DNA of 13,095 nt from CAYLZN01 sp964387935 (lineage in GTDB: Bacteria > Acidobacteriota > Vicinamibacteria > Vicinamibacterales > JAFNAJ01): contig CAYLZN010000141.1 in NCBI GenBank assembly GCA_964387935.1, positions 1-13,095 of the forward strand, written 5' to 3'. The notes beneath the pieces are model-generated. The model had not been told where the DNA came from. It made no database searches and saw only the letters and a list, made by a program, of their open reading frames with translations. This document shows, one piece after another, positions 1 through 6,834 of this stretch (the first letter of the stretch is position 1; each line of letters begins with the position of its first letter). The position numbers were made by a program, and so were the translations under genes.

Positions 1-249
1 GGGTTCCTCGCCCTCCATCGTGAATGCACGCACCTCGGGTGCACCGTGGCCTGGGACGCGACACAGGGGCGTTTCTCGTGTCCGTGCCACGCGTCGGCAT
101 TCGACATCACGGGCCAGGTGCTGAACCCGCCCGCGCCGCGCCCCATCGACTACTACGCGGTCCGCATCGAGAACGGCGTGGTGAAGATCGACACGCGCCG
201 TCGCCAGTCACGTTCCGCGTTCGACGCCTCCCAGGTGACGGTGAGCTAG
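1..249 (+). CDS. Rieske [2Fe-2S] iron-sulfur protein, C-terminal part (5' end outside window)
   Basis: The open frame enters from the left edge and ends at TAG 247-249. It carries both halves of the Rieske cluster-binding signature: C-T-H-L-G-C (first Cys codon 25-27, His codon 31-33) and C-P-C-H (Cys codons 79-81 and 85-87, His codon 88-90). After the second half comes the usual G-x-V-L-N-P-P-A-P-R-P stretch of bc1/b6f-type Rieske subunits, then a short beta-rich tail. The family passes electrons from quinol to cytochrome c on the outer face of the cytoplasmic membrane. The N-terminal anchor and the start are not in the window. The stop overlaps the GTG start of the multiheme cytochrome gene (TAGTG), so the two are probably translationally coupled. 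A Rieske ferredoxin-like protein is possible, but the PPAPRP motif favours a quinol-oxidising complex. Confidence 0.9.
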   Translation, partial: GFLALHRECTHLGCTVAWDATQGRFSCPCHASAFDITGQVLNPPAPRPIDYYAVRIENGVVKIDTRRRQSRSAFDASQVTVS

Positions 250-2543
250 TGCAAGAAGAGAGCCTGGCGCGATGGAAGCTGGCGGCCCTCGCGGCCGCCA
301 CGGTCATCGTCGTCGCGATCCCCCTATCGCTCATCCGGCCCGGCGCCCGCGCGGGCGCGGAGGATGCCGGGACTGCCGCGGCGACGTTCGTCGGCAGCCC
401 GTCGTGCCGCGAGTGCCATGCCGCGGCCTACGAGAAGTGGAAGGGCTCCGACCACGAACGAGCCATGGACGTGGCCACCGAGCAGACGGTTCTCGGCGAC
501 TTCAACGACGTCACGTTCACGCATCGGGGCAAGACCACGCGCTTCTCGAAACAGAACGGGCGGTTCCTCGTCGACACGGAGGGTCCCGACGGCAGGCCGG
601 GCACCTTCGAGGTGAAGTACGTCTTCGGGGTGCGGCCGCTGCAGCAGTACCTCGTGCCGTTTCCCGGCGGCCGCCTGCAGTGCCTCACCATCGCATGGGA
701 TACGCAGAAGCAGCAGTGGTTCAGCCTCTATCCCGACCAGGACATCCCGCCGTCCGACTGGCTGCACTGGACGCGCAACGCCCAGAACTGGAACGGGATG
801 TGCGCCGAGTGCCATTCGACGAACCTCCGCAAGGGCTACGACGCCGAAAAGGAGGCGTTCAACACGACCTGGTCCGAGATCAGCGTCGGCTGCGAGGCGT
901 GCCACGGCCCCGGCTCGCGCCACGTCGCCTGGGCGCGGGTGCCGCCGATGGGGCGCTCGTCGCTCGAAGACAAGGGCCTCGTCGTGCCGACGTCCGGGAT
1001 CGACTCCGCAGCGCTCGTCGAGCTGTGCGCCCCCTGCCATTCGCGTCGCGCCGAACTGGGCGACTACGATCATACGGGCCGCCTGCTGCTCGACCACATG
1101 CTGCCGTCGCTGCTGGTAGAGGGCCTCTACGAGGCCGACGGGCAGCAACTCGACGAGGTCTACACCTACGCGTCATTCCTCCAGAGCAAGATGTACGCCC
1201 GCGGGGTCCGCTGCAGCGACTGCCACGACAGCCACAGCGCAAAGCTGCTGCGTCAGGGCAACGACCTCTGCCTGCAGTGCCATCAGCGTGAGGTCTACGA
1301 CACGAGCGATCATCACTTCCACAAGAAGGTGGTTGACGGAAAGCCCTCCGACGGCGCGCTGTGCGTGAAGTGTCACATGCCCGAGCGGCCGTACATGGTC
1401 GTGGACTGGCGGGCCGACCACAGCTTCCGTCGCCCGCGGCCCGACCTCACCGCGGAGATCGGCACCTCGAACGCCTGCAGCCAGGCGGGCTGCCACGCCG
1501 ACAGGCCGCTGGACTGGGTGCTGAGGTCGCACCGCGACTGGTACGGGCGCGCGCGGCTGCCCCATTACGGCACCACCTTCGGCGCCGCCCGCGCGGCCAC
1601 GCCAGGGATCGAGCCGGAACTCGCGCGCATCGTCGACAACACCCTCCAGCCCGTCATCGTCCGCGCGACGGCCCTCGACTACCTGCTGCGCTATCCGGGT
1701 GAGGCCGCGCGCGCCGCGCGGCTCGCGGCCCTAAACGCCGACGAGCCGCTGCTGCGCCATGTGGCGGCCGCGGGCGATCCCGAGCGCGATGTCCGCGAGC
1801 GGGCCACCCGACTGGCGCCCCTGCTGTCGGACCCCGTCAAGGCAGTACGACTCGATGCGGTGGCGGCACTGGCCGGCACTCCGGAGGACCTGCTCAAACC
1901 GTACCAGCGGGAGGCGTTGCGTGCCGGCATCGAAGAGTACCGGGAGGCCATGTCCTACTCGCTCGACTTCGCCTCCTCTGGCATGAACCTCGGCAACCTG
2001 AGCATGAACCTCGGCGACGCCGCCGCTGCCGAGCGCTACTACCGGCTGGCGCTCAGAGTGGACGACCTCTTCTACCCGGCGAAAATGAACCTCGCCGTGC
2101 TGCTGAGTGGCGCTGGCCGGAATGCCGAAGCCGAGACGCTCCTCCGGGAAGTCGTCGCGTCGTTTCCGGAGAACCACGACGCCGCGTACTCGCTGGGCCT
2201 GTTGCTTGTCGAACGGGGCAGGCCGCAGGACGCCGTCGATTTCCTCGCCCGCGCCGCACGTGGAATGCCCCAGAACGGCCGCGTCCGCTACAACCTGGGT
2301 CTGCTCCACCAGCAACTGGGCCGAGCCTCGGAGGCCGGCGACGCGCTCAGGGGCGCCGTGGCGCTCGACCCTGCGAACCCCGGTTTCCTGCTGGCGCTGG
2401 GGGACTATTACCTCAAGCAGGGGCGCGCCCGGGATGCGCTGGCCGTGGCGGAACAACTCATCGCTGCGGCGCCCGATCGAACCGTGGGCCGGCAACTGAA
2501 GGCCGCCGCCGAGCAGGCGCTCGCGGCAGCCCCAGCACGCTGA
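249..2543 (+). CDS. Membrane-anchored octaheme cytochrome c with HEAT-like and TPR repeats
   Basis: I place the start at GTG 249, overlapping the upstream Rieske stop; the frame stays open back to about 24, but that part is antisense-like or overlaps the Rieske gene. The product is 764 aa. Residues 8-30 are an uncleaved signal anchor, so the rest should be periplasmic. Seven CXXCH heme sites start at Cys 53, 185, 215, 260, 322, 341 and 372. An eighth site, C-S-Q-A-G-C-H at 410, has four residues between the cysteines. Residues about 498-545 have HEAT-like helices, and 578-760 form five TPR repeats of 34 residues. The family of multiheme cytochromes carrying TPR domains is related to cytochrome c554/c-prime types and moves electrons in respiration; the exact acceptor cannot be read from sequence. 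Coupling to a Rieske subunit suggests a quinol-fed electron pathway. The gene ends five bases before the convergent racemase-family gene, with no clear terminator between them. Confidence 0.88.
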   Translation: MQEESLARWKLAALAAATVIVVAIPLSLIRPGARAGAEDAGTAAATFVGSPSCRECHAAAYEKWKGSDHERAMDVATEQTVLGDFNDVTFTHRGKTTRFSKQNGRFLVDTEGPDGRPGTFEVKYVFGVRPLQQYLVPFPGGRLQCLTIAWDTQKQQWFSLYPDQDIPPSDWLHWTRNAQNWNGMCAECHSTNLRKGYDAEKEAFNTTWSEISVGCEACHGPGSRHVAWARVPPMGRSSLEDKGLVVPTSGIDSAALVELCAPCHSRRAELGDYDHTGRLLLDHMLPSLLVEGLYEADGQQLDEVYTYASFLQSKMYARGVRCSDCHDSHSAKLLRQGNDLCLQCHQREVYDTSDHHFHKKVVDGKPSDGALCVKCHMPERPYMVVDWRADHSFRRPRPDLTAEIGTSNACSQAGCHADRPLDWVLRSHRDWYGRARLPHYGTTFGAARAATPGIEPELARIVDNTLQPVIVRATALDYLLRYPGEAARAARLAALNADEPLLRHVAAAGDPERDVRERATRLAPLLSDPVKAVRLDAVAALAGTPEDLLKPYQREALRAGIEEYREAMSYSLDFASSGMNLGNLSMNLGDAAAAERYYRLALRVDDLFYPAKMNLAVLLSGAGRNAEAETLLREVVASFPENHDAAYSLGLLLVERGRPQDAVDFLARAARGMPQNGRVRYNLGLLHQQLGRASEAGDALRGAVALDPANPGFLLALGDYYLKQGRARDALAVAEQLIAAAPDRTVGRQLKAAAEQALAAAPAR

Positions 2544-2548
2544 CCTCG

Positions 2549-3577
2549 CTACATCGCCACACCTTCGCGGAAGGGATCCTCGGGGTCCAGCAGGAACGTG
2601 TGCTCCCCCGTGATCCAGGCCTGACCGCTGATCTCGGGCACGATGGCTGAGCGCGAGTCCCCGGCCACGCGGTCAGCCACGCGGGCTCGGAACACCGCGC
2701 CGGACGGCCCCTCGTGGCCGAGCGCGTGCCCCTCACTCACGAGCCCCATCGCGTCGAGCAGCGCCAGCACGGCTGCCGTTCCCGCCCCGGATGGCGACCG
2801 GTCGATCGTGCCGTCGCGATAGACGGTGATGCTGCGCAGGTCCGCGTCCGGCCTCGTGGGCGGTCCGGTCAGCACCACCCCGTCGACGCGGCCCTGCCGG
2901 CCCGTGGTGGCCGACCAATTACGAGTCCGGGGCTGGAGCGTCTCGATCAGATCCACGGCCCGGCGTCGTAGCCGCTCGGGCACGCCGGGATCGGTCTGGA
3001 GGCCGATCGCCTCTCGATCGACCACGGCGTAGTAGCCCTGCGCCCAGACGACATCGGCCCGCACGGGCCGCCCCTCGAGCCGTATCGGGAGCGAGGCCTG
3101 GACCACGTGGACCGGGGGCGGCCGGTAGGTGACGCCGCACACGCGCGTGACCCGATCGGCAGCGGCCTCGGGGCCGGTATCGAGACCGACGGTGACTTCC
3201 ACGGGCCCGGCCGTTGTGTCGATGCGAAGCGCCCGCGTGCCGGTGACGATGAGCAGTTGGCGTTCGAGGGCAATCGTCACCGCGGCAATCAGGCCGTGCC
3301 CGCAAAGGCCCCCGAACCCGCCGCGACGCAGGAACACGAGCCCCGCCACCGCCCCCAGCGTCACGGGCTCCGTGAAGACCGCGCCCGTCAGGTCCGCATG
3401 CCCACGCGGTTCCCGGAGCAGTGCGCGGCGGAGCGGGTCGACGTGGCGCGCAGCCCATGCGCACTTTCTCAACATCGTCCGACCCGGAAGTGCGGGCAGG
3501 CCGGCCACGATCAGCCGAAGCGCGCCTCCGCCCGCGTGGGCGTCGATCGTGCGCACCTGTGGCACGGCAGTCGGCAT
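2549..3577 (-). CDS. Proline racemase / hydroxyproline epimerase / trans-3-hydroxy-L-proline dehydratase family protein
   Basis: The product is 342 aa, the usual length for the proline racemase family, from ATG at 3577. Family landmarks are I-D-A-H near residue 11, the first catalytic motif G-G-L-C-G-H-G (Cys92, His94), and D-G-T-I-D-R-S-P-S-G-A-G-T at 255-267 holding the second catalytic position. Racemases and 4-hydroxyproline epimerases have Cys at both catalytic positions, and characterised trans-3-hydroxy-L-proline dehydratases usually have Cys then Thr. Here the second is Ser263 (codon TCC), so a racemase reaction by the two-thiol mechanism is unlikely. A dehydratase-like reaction on a hydroxyproline is my best inference. 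The protein is cytoplasmic and there is no hydroxyproline-pathway neighbour in the window. It diverges from csaA with only 26 bases between start codons and converges with the cytochrome gene. No strong ribosome binding site precedes the ATG. Confidence 0.88.
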   Translation of the reverse strand: MPTAVPQVRTIDAHAGGGALRLIVAGLPALPGRTMLRKCAWAARHVDPLRRALLREPRGHADLTGAVFTEPVTLGAVAGLVFLRRGGFGGLCGHGLIAAVTIALERQLLIVTGTRALRIDTTAGPVEVTVGLDTGPEAAADRVTRVCGVTYRPPPVHVVQASLPIRLEGRPVRADVVWAQGYYAVVDREAIGLQTDPGVPERLRRRAVDLIETLQPRTRNWSATTGRQGRVDGVVLTGPPTRPDADLRSITVYRDGTIDRSPSGAGTAAVLALLDAMGLVSEGHALGHEGPSGAVFRARVADRVAGDSRSAIVPEISGQAWITGEHTFLLDPEDPFREGVAM

Positions 3578-3603
3578 GGCCGATGCGATGATATCCTGCG
3601 CGC
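3578..3603. promoter_or_regulatory. 26-base divergent start region between the racemase-family gene and csaA
   Basis: The two start codons face away from each other across 26 bases. On the minus strand a TATCAT hexamer (3593 to 3588) resembles a -10 box and would place the transcript start about 3-5 bases before the ATG at 3577, implying a nearly leaderless mRNA. No Shine-Dalgarno sequence is obvious for either gene, which agrees with short leaders. The -35 regions would lie inside the opposite gene. This is a sequence guess and not a demonstrated promoter. Confidence 0.35.
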
Positions 3604-3945
3604 GTGGCTGATCTCATCTCCTGGAAGGACTTCGAGCGCGTCGACATCCGCGTCGGGCGCATCGTGGCGGCCGAGGAGTTCCCCGACGCTCGCAAGCCGG
3701 CCTACAAGCTCACGATCGATTTCGGCGCCGGACTCGGTACGCGACGGAGTTCGGCGCAGCTCACCACGCTCTACTCGAAGGAGGCGCTGACGGGCCGTCT
3801 CGTGCTCGCCGTCGTCAACTTCCCGCCGAGACAGATCGGTCCGTTCGCCTCCGAAGTGCTCGTGCTCGGTGTGCCATCCGAAGCTGGCGACGTCGTGCTG
3901 CTCCAGCCAGAGCGCGACGTGCCGCTCGGAGGCCAGGTGTACTGA
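3604..3945 (+). CDS. csaA: CsaA-type tRNA-binding-domain protein (export-related chaperone)
   Basis: The product is 113 aa from GTG 3604, the normal CsaA length (about 110 aa). The whole chain is the OB-fold tRNA-binding domain: D-F-x-x-V-D-I-R-V-G-R-I near residues 9-20, A-Q-L-T at about 51-54, and the hallmark V-x-N-F-P-P-R-Q-I-G-P-F-x-S-E at about 76-91, followed by L-V-L-G and a C-terminal V-P-L-G-G turn. CsaA from Bacillus is a cytoplasmic homodimer with chaperone activity linked to SecA-dependent export. Whether it binds RNA in the cell is unsettled. It leads a plus-strand gene set with the HDAC-like gene eight bases downstream. The GTG start has no strong Shine-Dalgarno. Confidence 0.93.
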   Translation: MADLISWKDFERVDIRVGRIVAAEEFPDARKPAYKLTIDFGAGLGTRRSSAQLTTLYSKEALTGRLVLAVVNFPPRQIGPFASEVLVLGVPSEAGDVVLLQPERDVPLGGQVY

Positions 3946-3953
3946 CGCCGGCC

Positions 3954-4856
3954 ATGAAGGCCTTCTTCTGCGACCACTTCGAGCTGCCGCTGCCGCCCAC
4001 GCACAGGTTCCCGATGGCCAAGTACCGCCGGCTGCGGGAGTTCCTGCTGACGGAGCGGGTGCTCGGCCCTGAAAGCCTGGTCGAGCCCGAGGCGATCGGC
4101 TGGGAGGACCTCGCGCTCGTGCACGTGCCCGAGTACACCGCCGCCGTAGCACAGGGCTCACTGCCCGCCGACGGTCTCCGTCGCATCGGGTTTCCCTGGT
4201 CGCCGGCCATGGTCGAGCGCTCGCGACGCTCCGTCGGAGGCACCGTCTCGGCAGCCCGCGCGGCGGCCGGGGACGGTACCGGCGCGAACCTGGCGGGCGG
4301 CACACACCACGCGTTCGCGGACCGCGGCGAGGGCTTCTGCGTGTTCAACGACGTGGCGGTCGCCGCGCGCGTACTGCAGCGCGGCGGCCTCGCGCGGCGG
4401 CTGGCCGTGATCGACTGTGACGTGCATCAGGGGAATGGCACGGCGGCGATCTTCCGTGGCGACCCCACGGTCTTCACCTTCTCGATCCACGGCGAAAAGA
4501 ACTTCCCGTTCAAGAAGGAGCAGAGCGACCTGGACGTCACGCTGCCCGACGGGACGGGCGACGACGAGTACCTCGCGCGCCTGGCCTCCGCCCTCGAGAC
4601 CGTGCTCGAACGGCACGAGCCGGATTTCGTCTTCTACATTGCGGGCGCCGACCCGTACGAGGGCGACCGGCTCGGCCGCCTGCAGCTCACCGAGCGCGGG
4701 CTGGCGGCGCGGGACGCGCTCGTGTTCGAGCGGTGCAGGCGCGCCGGGCTGCCGGTGTCGGTGTCCATGGGCGGCGGCTACGCGCCCGACATCGATGCCA
4801 TTGTCCGCATCCACGCCAACACGATCCGGGAGGCCACGCGATGGACGAACCCCTAG
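3954..4856 (+). CDS. HDAC-superfamily zinc deacetylase (AcuC / acetylpolyamine amidohydrolase-like)
   Basis: The product is 300 aa from ATG 3954, a compact single-domain arginase/deacetylase fold with no signal peptide. Catalytic elements are all present: the charge-relay pair in G-G-T-H-H-A (His118-His119), the zinc ligands Asp156 and His158 in D-C-D-V-H-Q-G-N-G-T, the third zinc ligand Asp233 in A-G-A-D-P-Y-E-G-D-R-L-G, and the transition-state Tyr276 in G-G-G-Y. The family removes acetyl groups from lysines or from small amines. Candidate bacterial substrates include acetyl-CoA synthetase and acetylpolyamines, and the sequence does not decide between them. The gene starts eight bases after csaA and its 3' end overlaps the next gene by 16 bases, so the three are probably co-transcribed. 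The fold and active site are certain; the physiological substrate is not. Confidence 0.93.
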   Translation: MKAFFCDHFELPLPPTHRFPMAKYRRLREFLLTERVLGPESLVEPEAIGWEDLALVHVPEYTAAVAQGSLPADGLRRIGFPWSPAMVERSRRSVGGTVSAARAAAGDGTGANLAGGTHHAFADRGEGFCVFNDVAVAARVLQRGGLARRLAVIDCDVHQGNGTAAIFRGDPTVFTFSIHGEKNFPFKKEQSDLDVTLPDGTGDDEYLARLASALETVLERHEPDFVFYIAGADPYEGDRLGRLQLTERGLAARDALVFERCRRAGLPVSVSMGGGYAPDIDAIVRIHANTIREATRWTNP

Positions 4857-5362
4857 CGGAGCAGAAGAGCAGGAAGCGTACGTGGCTCTGGGTGGTACTC
4901 GGGGTCCTGCTGGTGCTCATGGTCGGTTGCTTCGCCGTCGTCGGCACCGGCATCTTCGTCGTGTCGCGCAACGTGCAGATCAGCGCGAGCGACGAAACTG
5001 CCAGCGAGCGCGCCTTCGAGGAGGTTCGCGCGCGGTTCAAGGGCCAGGAGCCCCTGGTCAGGATGGACGGAGACCGGCAGGTCGATGTGCAGGCGCTGCA
5101 GAAGCGCATCGGCGACTACTCGGGACCGCTGCCGAAGGCCGTCCACGTCCTGGCGTGGAACACCGAGGACCAGAAACTGGTCCGCTTCAGCATGCCGTTC
5201 TGGCTGCTCCGGATGGGCGGGAACCGGGGCGGCACCCTGCGCATCGACGAGTTCGACTTCGACCGCGTGAACATCGATCCGGCCGATCTGGAGCGCGCCG
5301 GGCCCGCGCTGGTGCTCGAACACACCGACCGGCGCGCCCGCGTCATCGTCTGGACGGAGTAG
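4841..5362 (+). CDS. Single-span membrane protein of unknown function
   Basis: The product is 173 aa. I choose ATG 4841 because a GGGAGG ribosome binding site (about 4828-4833) lies eight bases upstream; the frame is open further 5' but only inside the HDAC-like gene. A basic cytoplasmic segment (residues 1-13, K-S-R-K-R) is followed by one long hydrophobic helix (14-42), then about 130 soluble residues that should be outside the membrane. These contain an acidic helix (50-66), a mixed alpha/beta region and a conserved-looking F-W-L-L-R-M-G-G patch at 120-127. I do not recognise a family. The start overlaps the HDAC-like stop by 16 bases, giving probable translational coupling. The 3' end overlaps the convergent channel gene by 20 bases. 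Confidence 0.8.
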   Translation: MDEPLAEQKSRKRTWLWVVLGVLLVLMVGCFAVVGTGIFVVSRNVQISASDETASERAFEEVRARFKGQEPLVRMDGDRQVDVQALQKRIGDYSGPLPKAVHVLAWNTEDQKLVRFSMPFWLLRMGGNRGGTLRIDEFDFDRVNIDPADLERAGPALVLEHTDRRARVIVWTE

Positions 5363-6809
5363 GTGGCTGGTCCAGCCCCAGGAATTTCCTGACCGAGGCG
5401 AGGAAGGTCGCGCTCGTGGTCGCCGGCCGGGCCTGGGCGGCGGCCTCTTCGCGCGTGCGTTGCAGTTCGAGACGACGCGTCATCGCGGCCGCGCTCACGG
5501 GTTCGAGCACGGCCGGACGCTCGAGCACGAACCGTCGGAAGTCGTCGGCGCGGATCTCGAGCAGGAAGGCGTCGGTCAGCGCGCGCACCGTGGCGGTGCG
5601 GGGCTCCCCGGTCAGGAGGCTCATCTCGCCGAAGAACCCGACGGGCCGGATCGTCGCCACCCGCTGTCCGCCAGGCTCGAGCACGACCTCCACCTCCCCG
5701 CCGCAGACGACGAACAGGGACGCACCGGGCGTACCCTGACGCACGATGACTTCTCCCGCCGCGTACACGCGTTCGGCGGCGAGCTCGGCCAGATCCCGTC
5801 GATCCGCCGCGTCGAGCGCCGCGAACACCTCGACGCGTCCGAGCGTCTGCGCGGCGTCGGCAATGGTCTCCGGCAACCGCGCGGGCGGCTCGTCGCGCTC
5901 GTACTGAATCTGGATCGGCCACGGGATCTCGATGCCGTGCCGCTTGAAGGCGTACCAGATGGCCGTTCTGACCTGGTCGCGGGCGACGTCCACACGCGCC
6001 ATGTCCTCGATCCAGAAGCGGGTGCGATAGACGATGGCCGAGTCCGCGAAGTTCTCGAGGAGCACATCGGGGTGCGGCTCCGGCAGCACCAGGGGCGCGT
6101 TGCCGATGGCTTCCAGAATGGCGGCCTTCACCTCGTTCGGCGGCCGGCCGTAGTCGGCCCCGACGTCCACGGTGATGCGCGTCGGCAGCACGGGCTCGGA
6201 GTAGTTGAGCACCATTTCACGAGCCATGACGTTGTTCGGGACGATCACGAACGAGTCGTCTCGCGTGCGCAGCTTCGTGGCCCGCCACGTCACCTCCGTG
6301 ACGAGGCCGTCGTGGCCGGCCACGTGAATCCACTGGCCCACGTGGAACGGTTTCTCGGTCTGGATGGCGAGCCCGGCAAACGCATTTCCGAGCGTCTCCT
6401 GGAGGGCAAAGCCAACGACGACCGCGCTGACGGCAGAGAGCGCGAGCACGCGCTCGCGGAGGATCGCGGTCGCCGCGAGGGCGAACAGCACCATGACGAC
6501 GGTGTCCTGGAGGATCACCGGAAACCGCTCGGGTGCGCGGTCCTGCCCGAGCCGGTTCACGAGGGTGACGACGAGGAAGTTGATGACGGCGAGCGTCAGG
6601 CCGACCTGGGCGAGCGGCCGTGCGTGCTCGGCGATGGCGGGAGGAAACACCCCGTAGCCGAGGCCGAGCTCGACCAGGAGCCACCCGACCGCCAGCAGAA
6701 GCGTCAGCCGCTGGCGACGCTGGACGTGACGGTTGCGCGCGACGGCCCGCACGGCCAGCGCGGCGCCGATGAGGCCGACGACGAACGCCAGCTGCAGGGA
6801 AAAGGCCAT
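5343..6809 (-). CDS. MscS-family channel with C-terminal cyclic-nucleotide-binding domain (bCNG type)
   Basis: The product is 488 aa from ATG 6809. The frame stays open upstream, but that 62-residue stretch is antisense-like Arg/Ser-rich sequence overlapping the peptidase gene. Hydrophobic helices lie at about 4-24, 36-55, 66-86, 97-117 and a pore-lining helix at 120-150. The MscS beta domain follows: F-H-V-G-Q-W-I-x-V (155-163), then a V-P-N-N element (190-193). Residues about 325-435 form a cNMP-binding domain whose phosphate-binding cassette is intact: F-G-E-M-S-L-L-T-G-E-P-R-T-A-T-V with Glu395 and Arg404. This architecture matches bacterial cyclic-nucleotide-gated channels of the MscS superfamily, which are ligand-gated more than stretch-gated. 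Thr405 beside Arg404 is the residue type that permits cGMP binding in eukaryotic homologues. It is the last gene of the cyclase-peptidase-channel set, 25 bases after the peptidase stop. Confidence 0.92.
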   Translation of the reverse strand: MAFSLQLAFVVGLIGAALAVRAVARNRHVQRRQRLTLLLAVGWLLVELGLGYGVFPPAIAEHARPLAQVGLTLAVINFLVVTLVNRLGQDRAPERFPVILQDTVVMVLFALAATAILRERVLALSAVSAVVVGFALQETLGNAFAGLAIQTEKPFHVGQWIHVAGHDGLVTEVTWRATKLRTRDDSFVIVPNNVMAREMVLNYSEPVLPTRITVDVGADYGRPPNEVKAAILEAIGNAPLVLPEPHPDVLLENFADSAIVYRTRFWIEDMARVDVARDQVRTAIWYAFKRHGIEIPWPIQIQYERDEPPARLPETIADAAQTLGRVEVFAALDAADRRDLAELAAERVYAAGEVIVRQGTPGASLFVVCGGEVEVVLEPGGQRVATIRPVGFFGEMSLLTGEPRTATVRALTDAFLLEIRADDFRRFVLERPAVLEPVSAAAMTRRLELQRTREEAAAQARPATTSATFLASVRKFLGLDQPPTPSRR

Positions 6810-6834
6810 CACCGGTTCGTCTGCGGCGCAGCGC

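Noticed and set aside
24..248. N-terminal extension of the cytochrome reading frame
   Set aside because: It overlaps the Rieske domain, which has both cluster motifs intact in the other frame. GTG 249 gives a proper membrane anchor and a coupled start.
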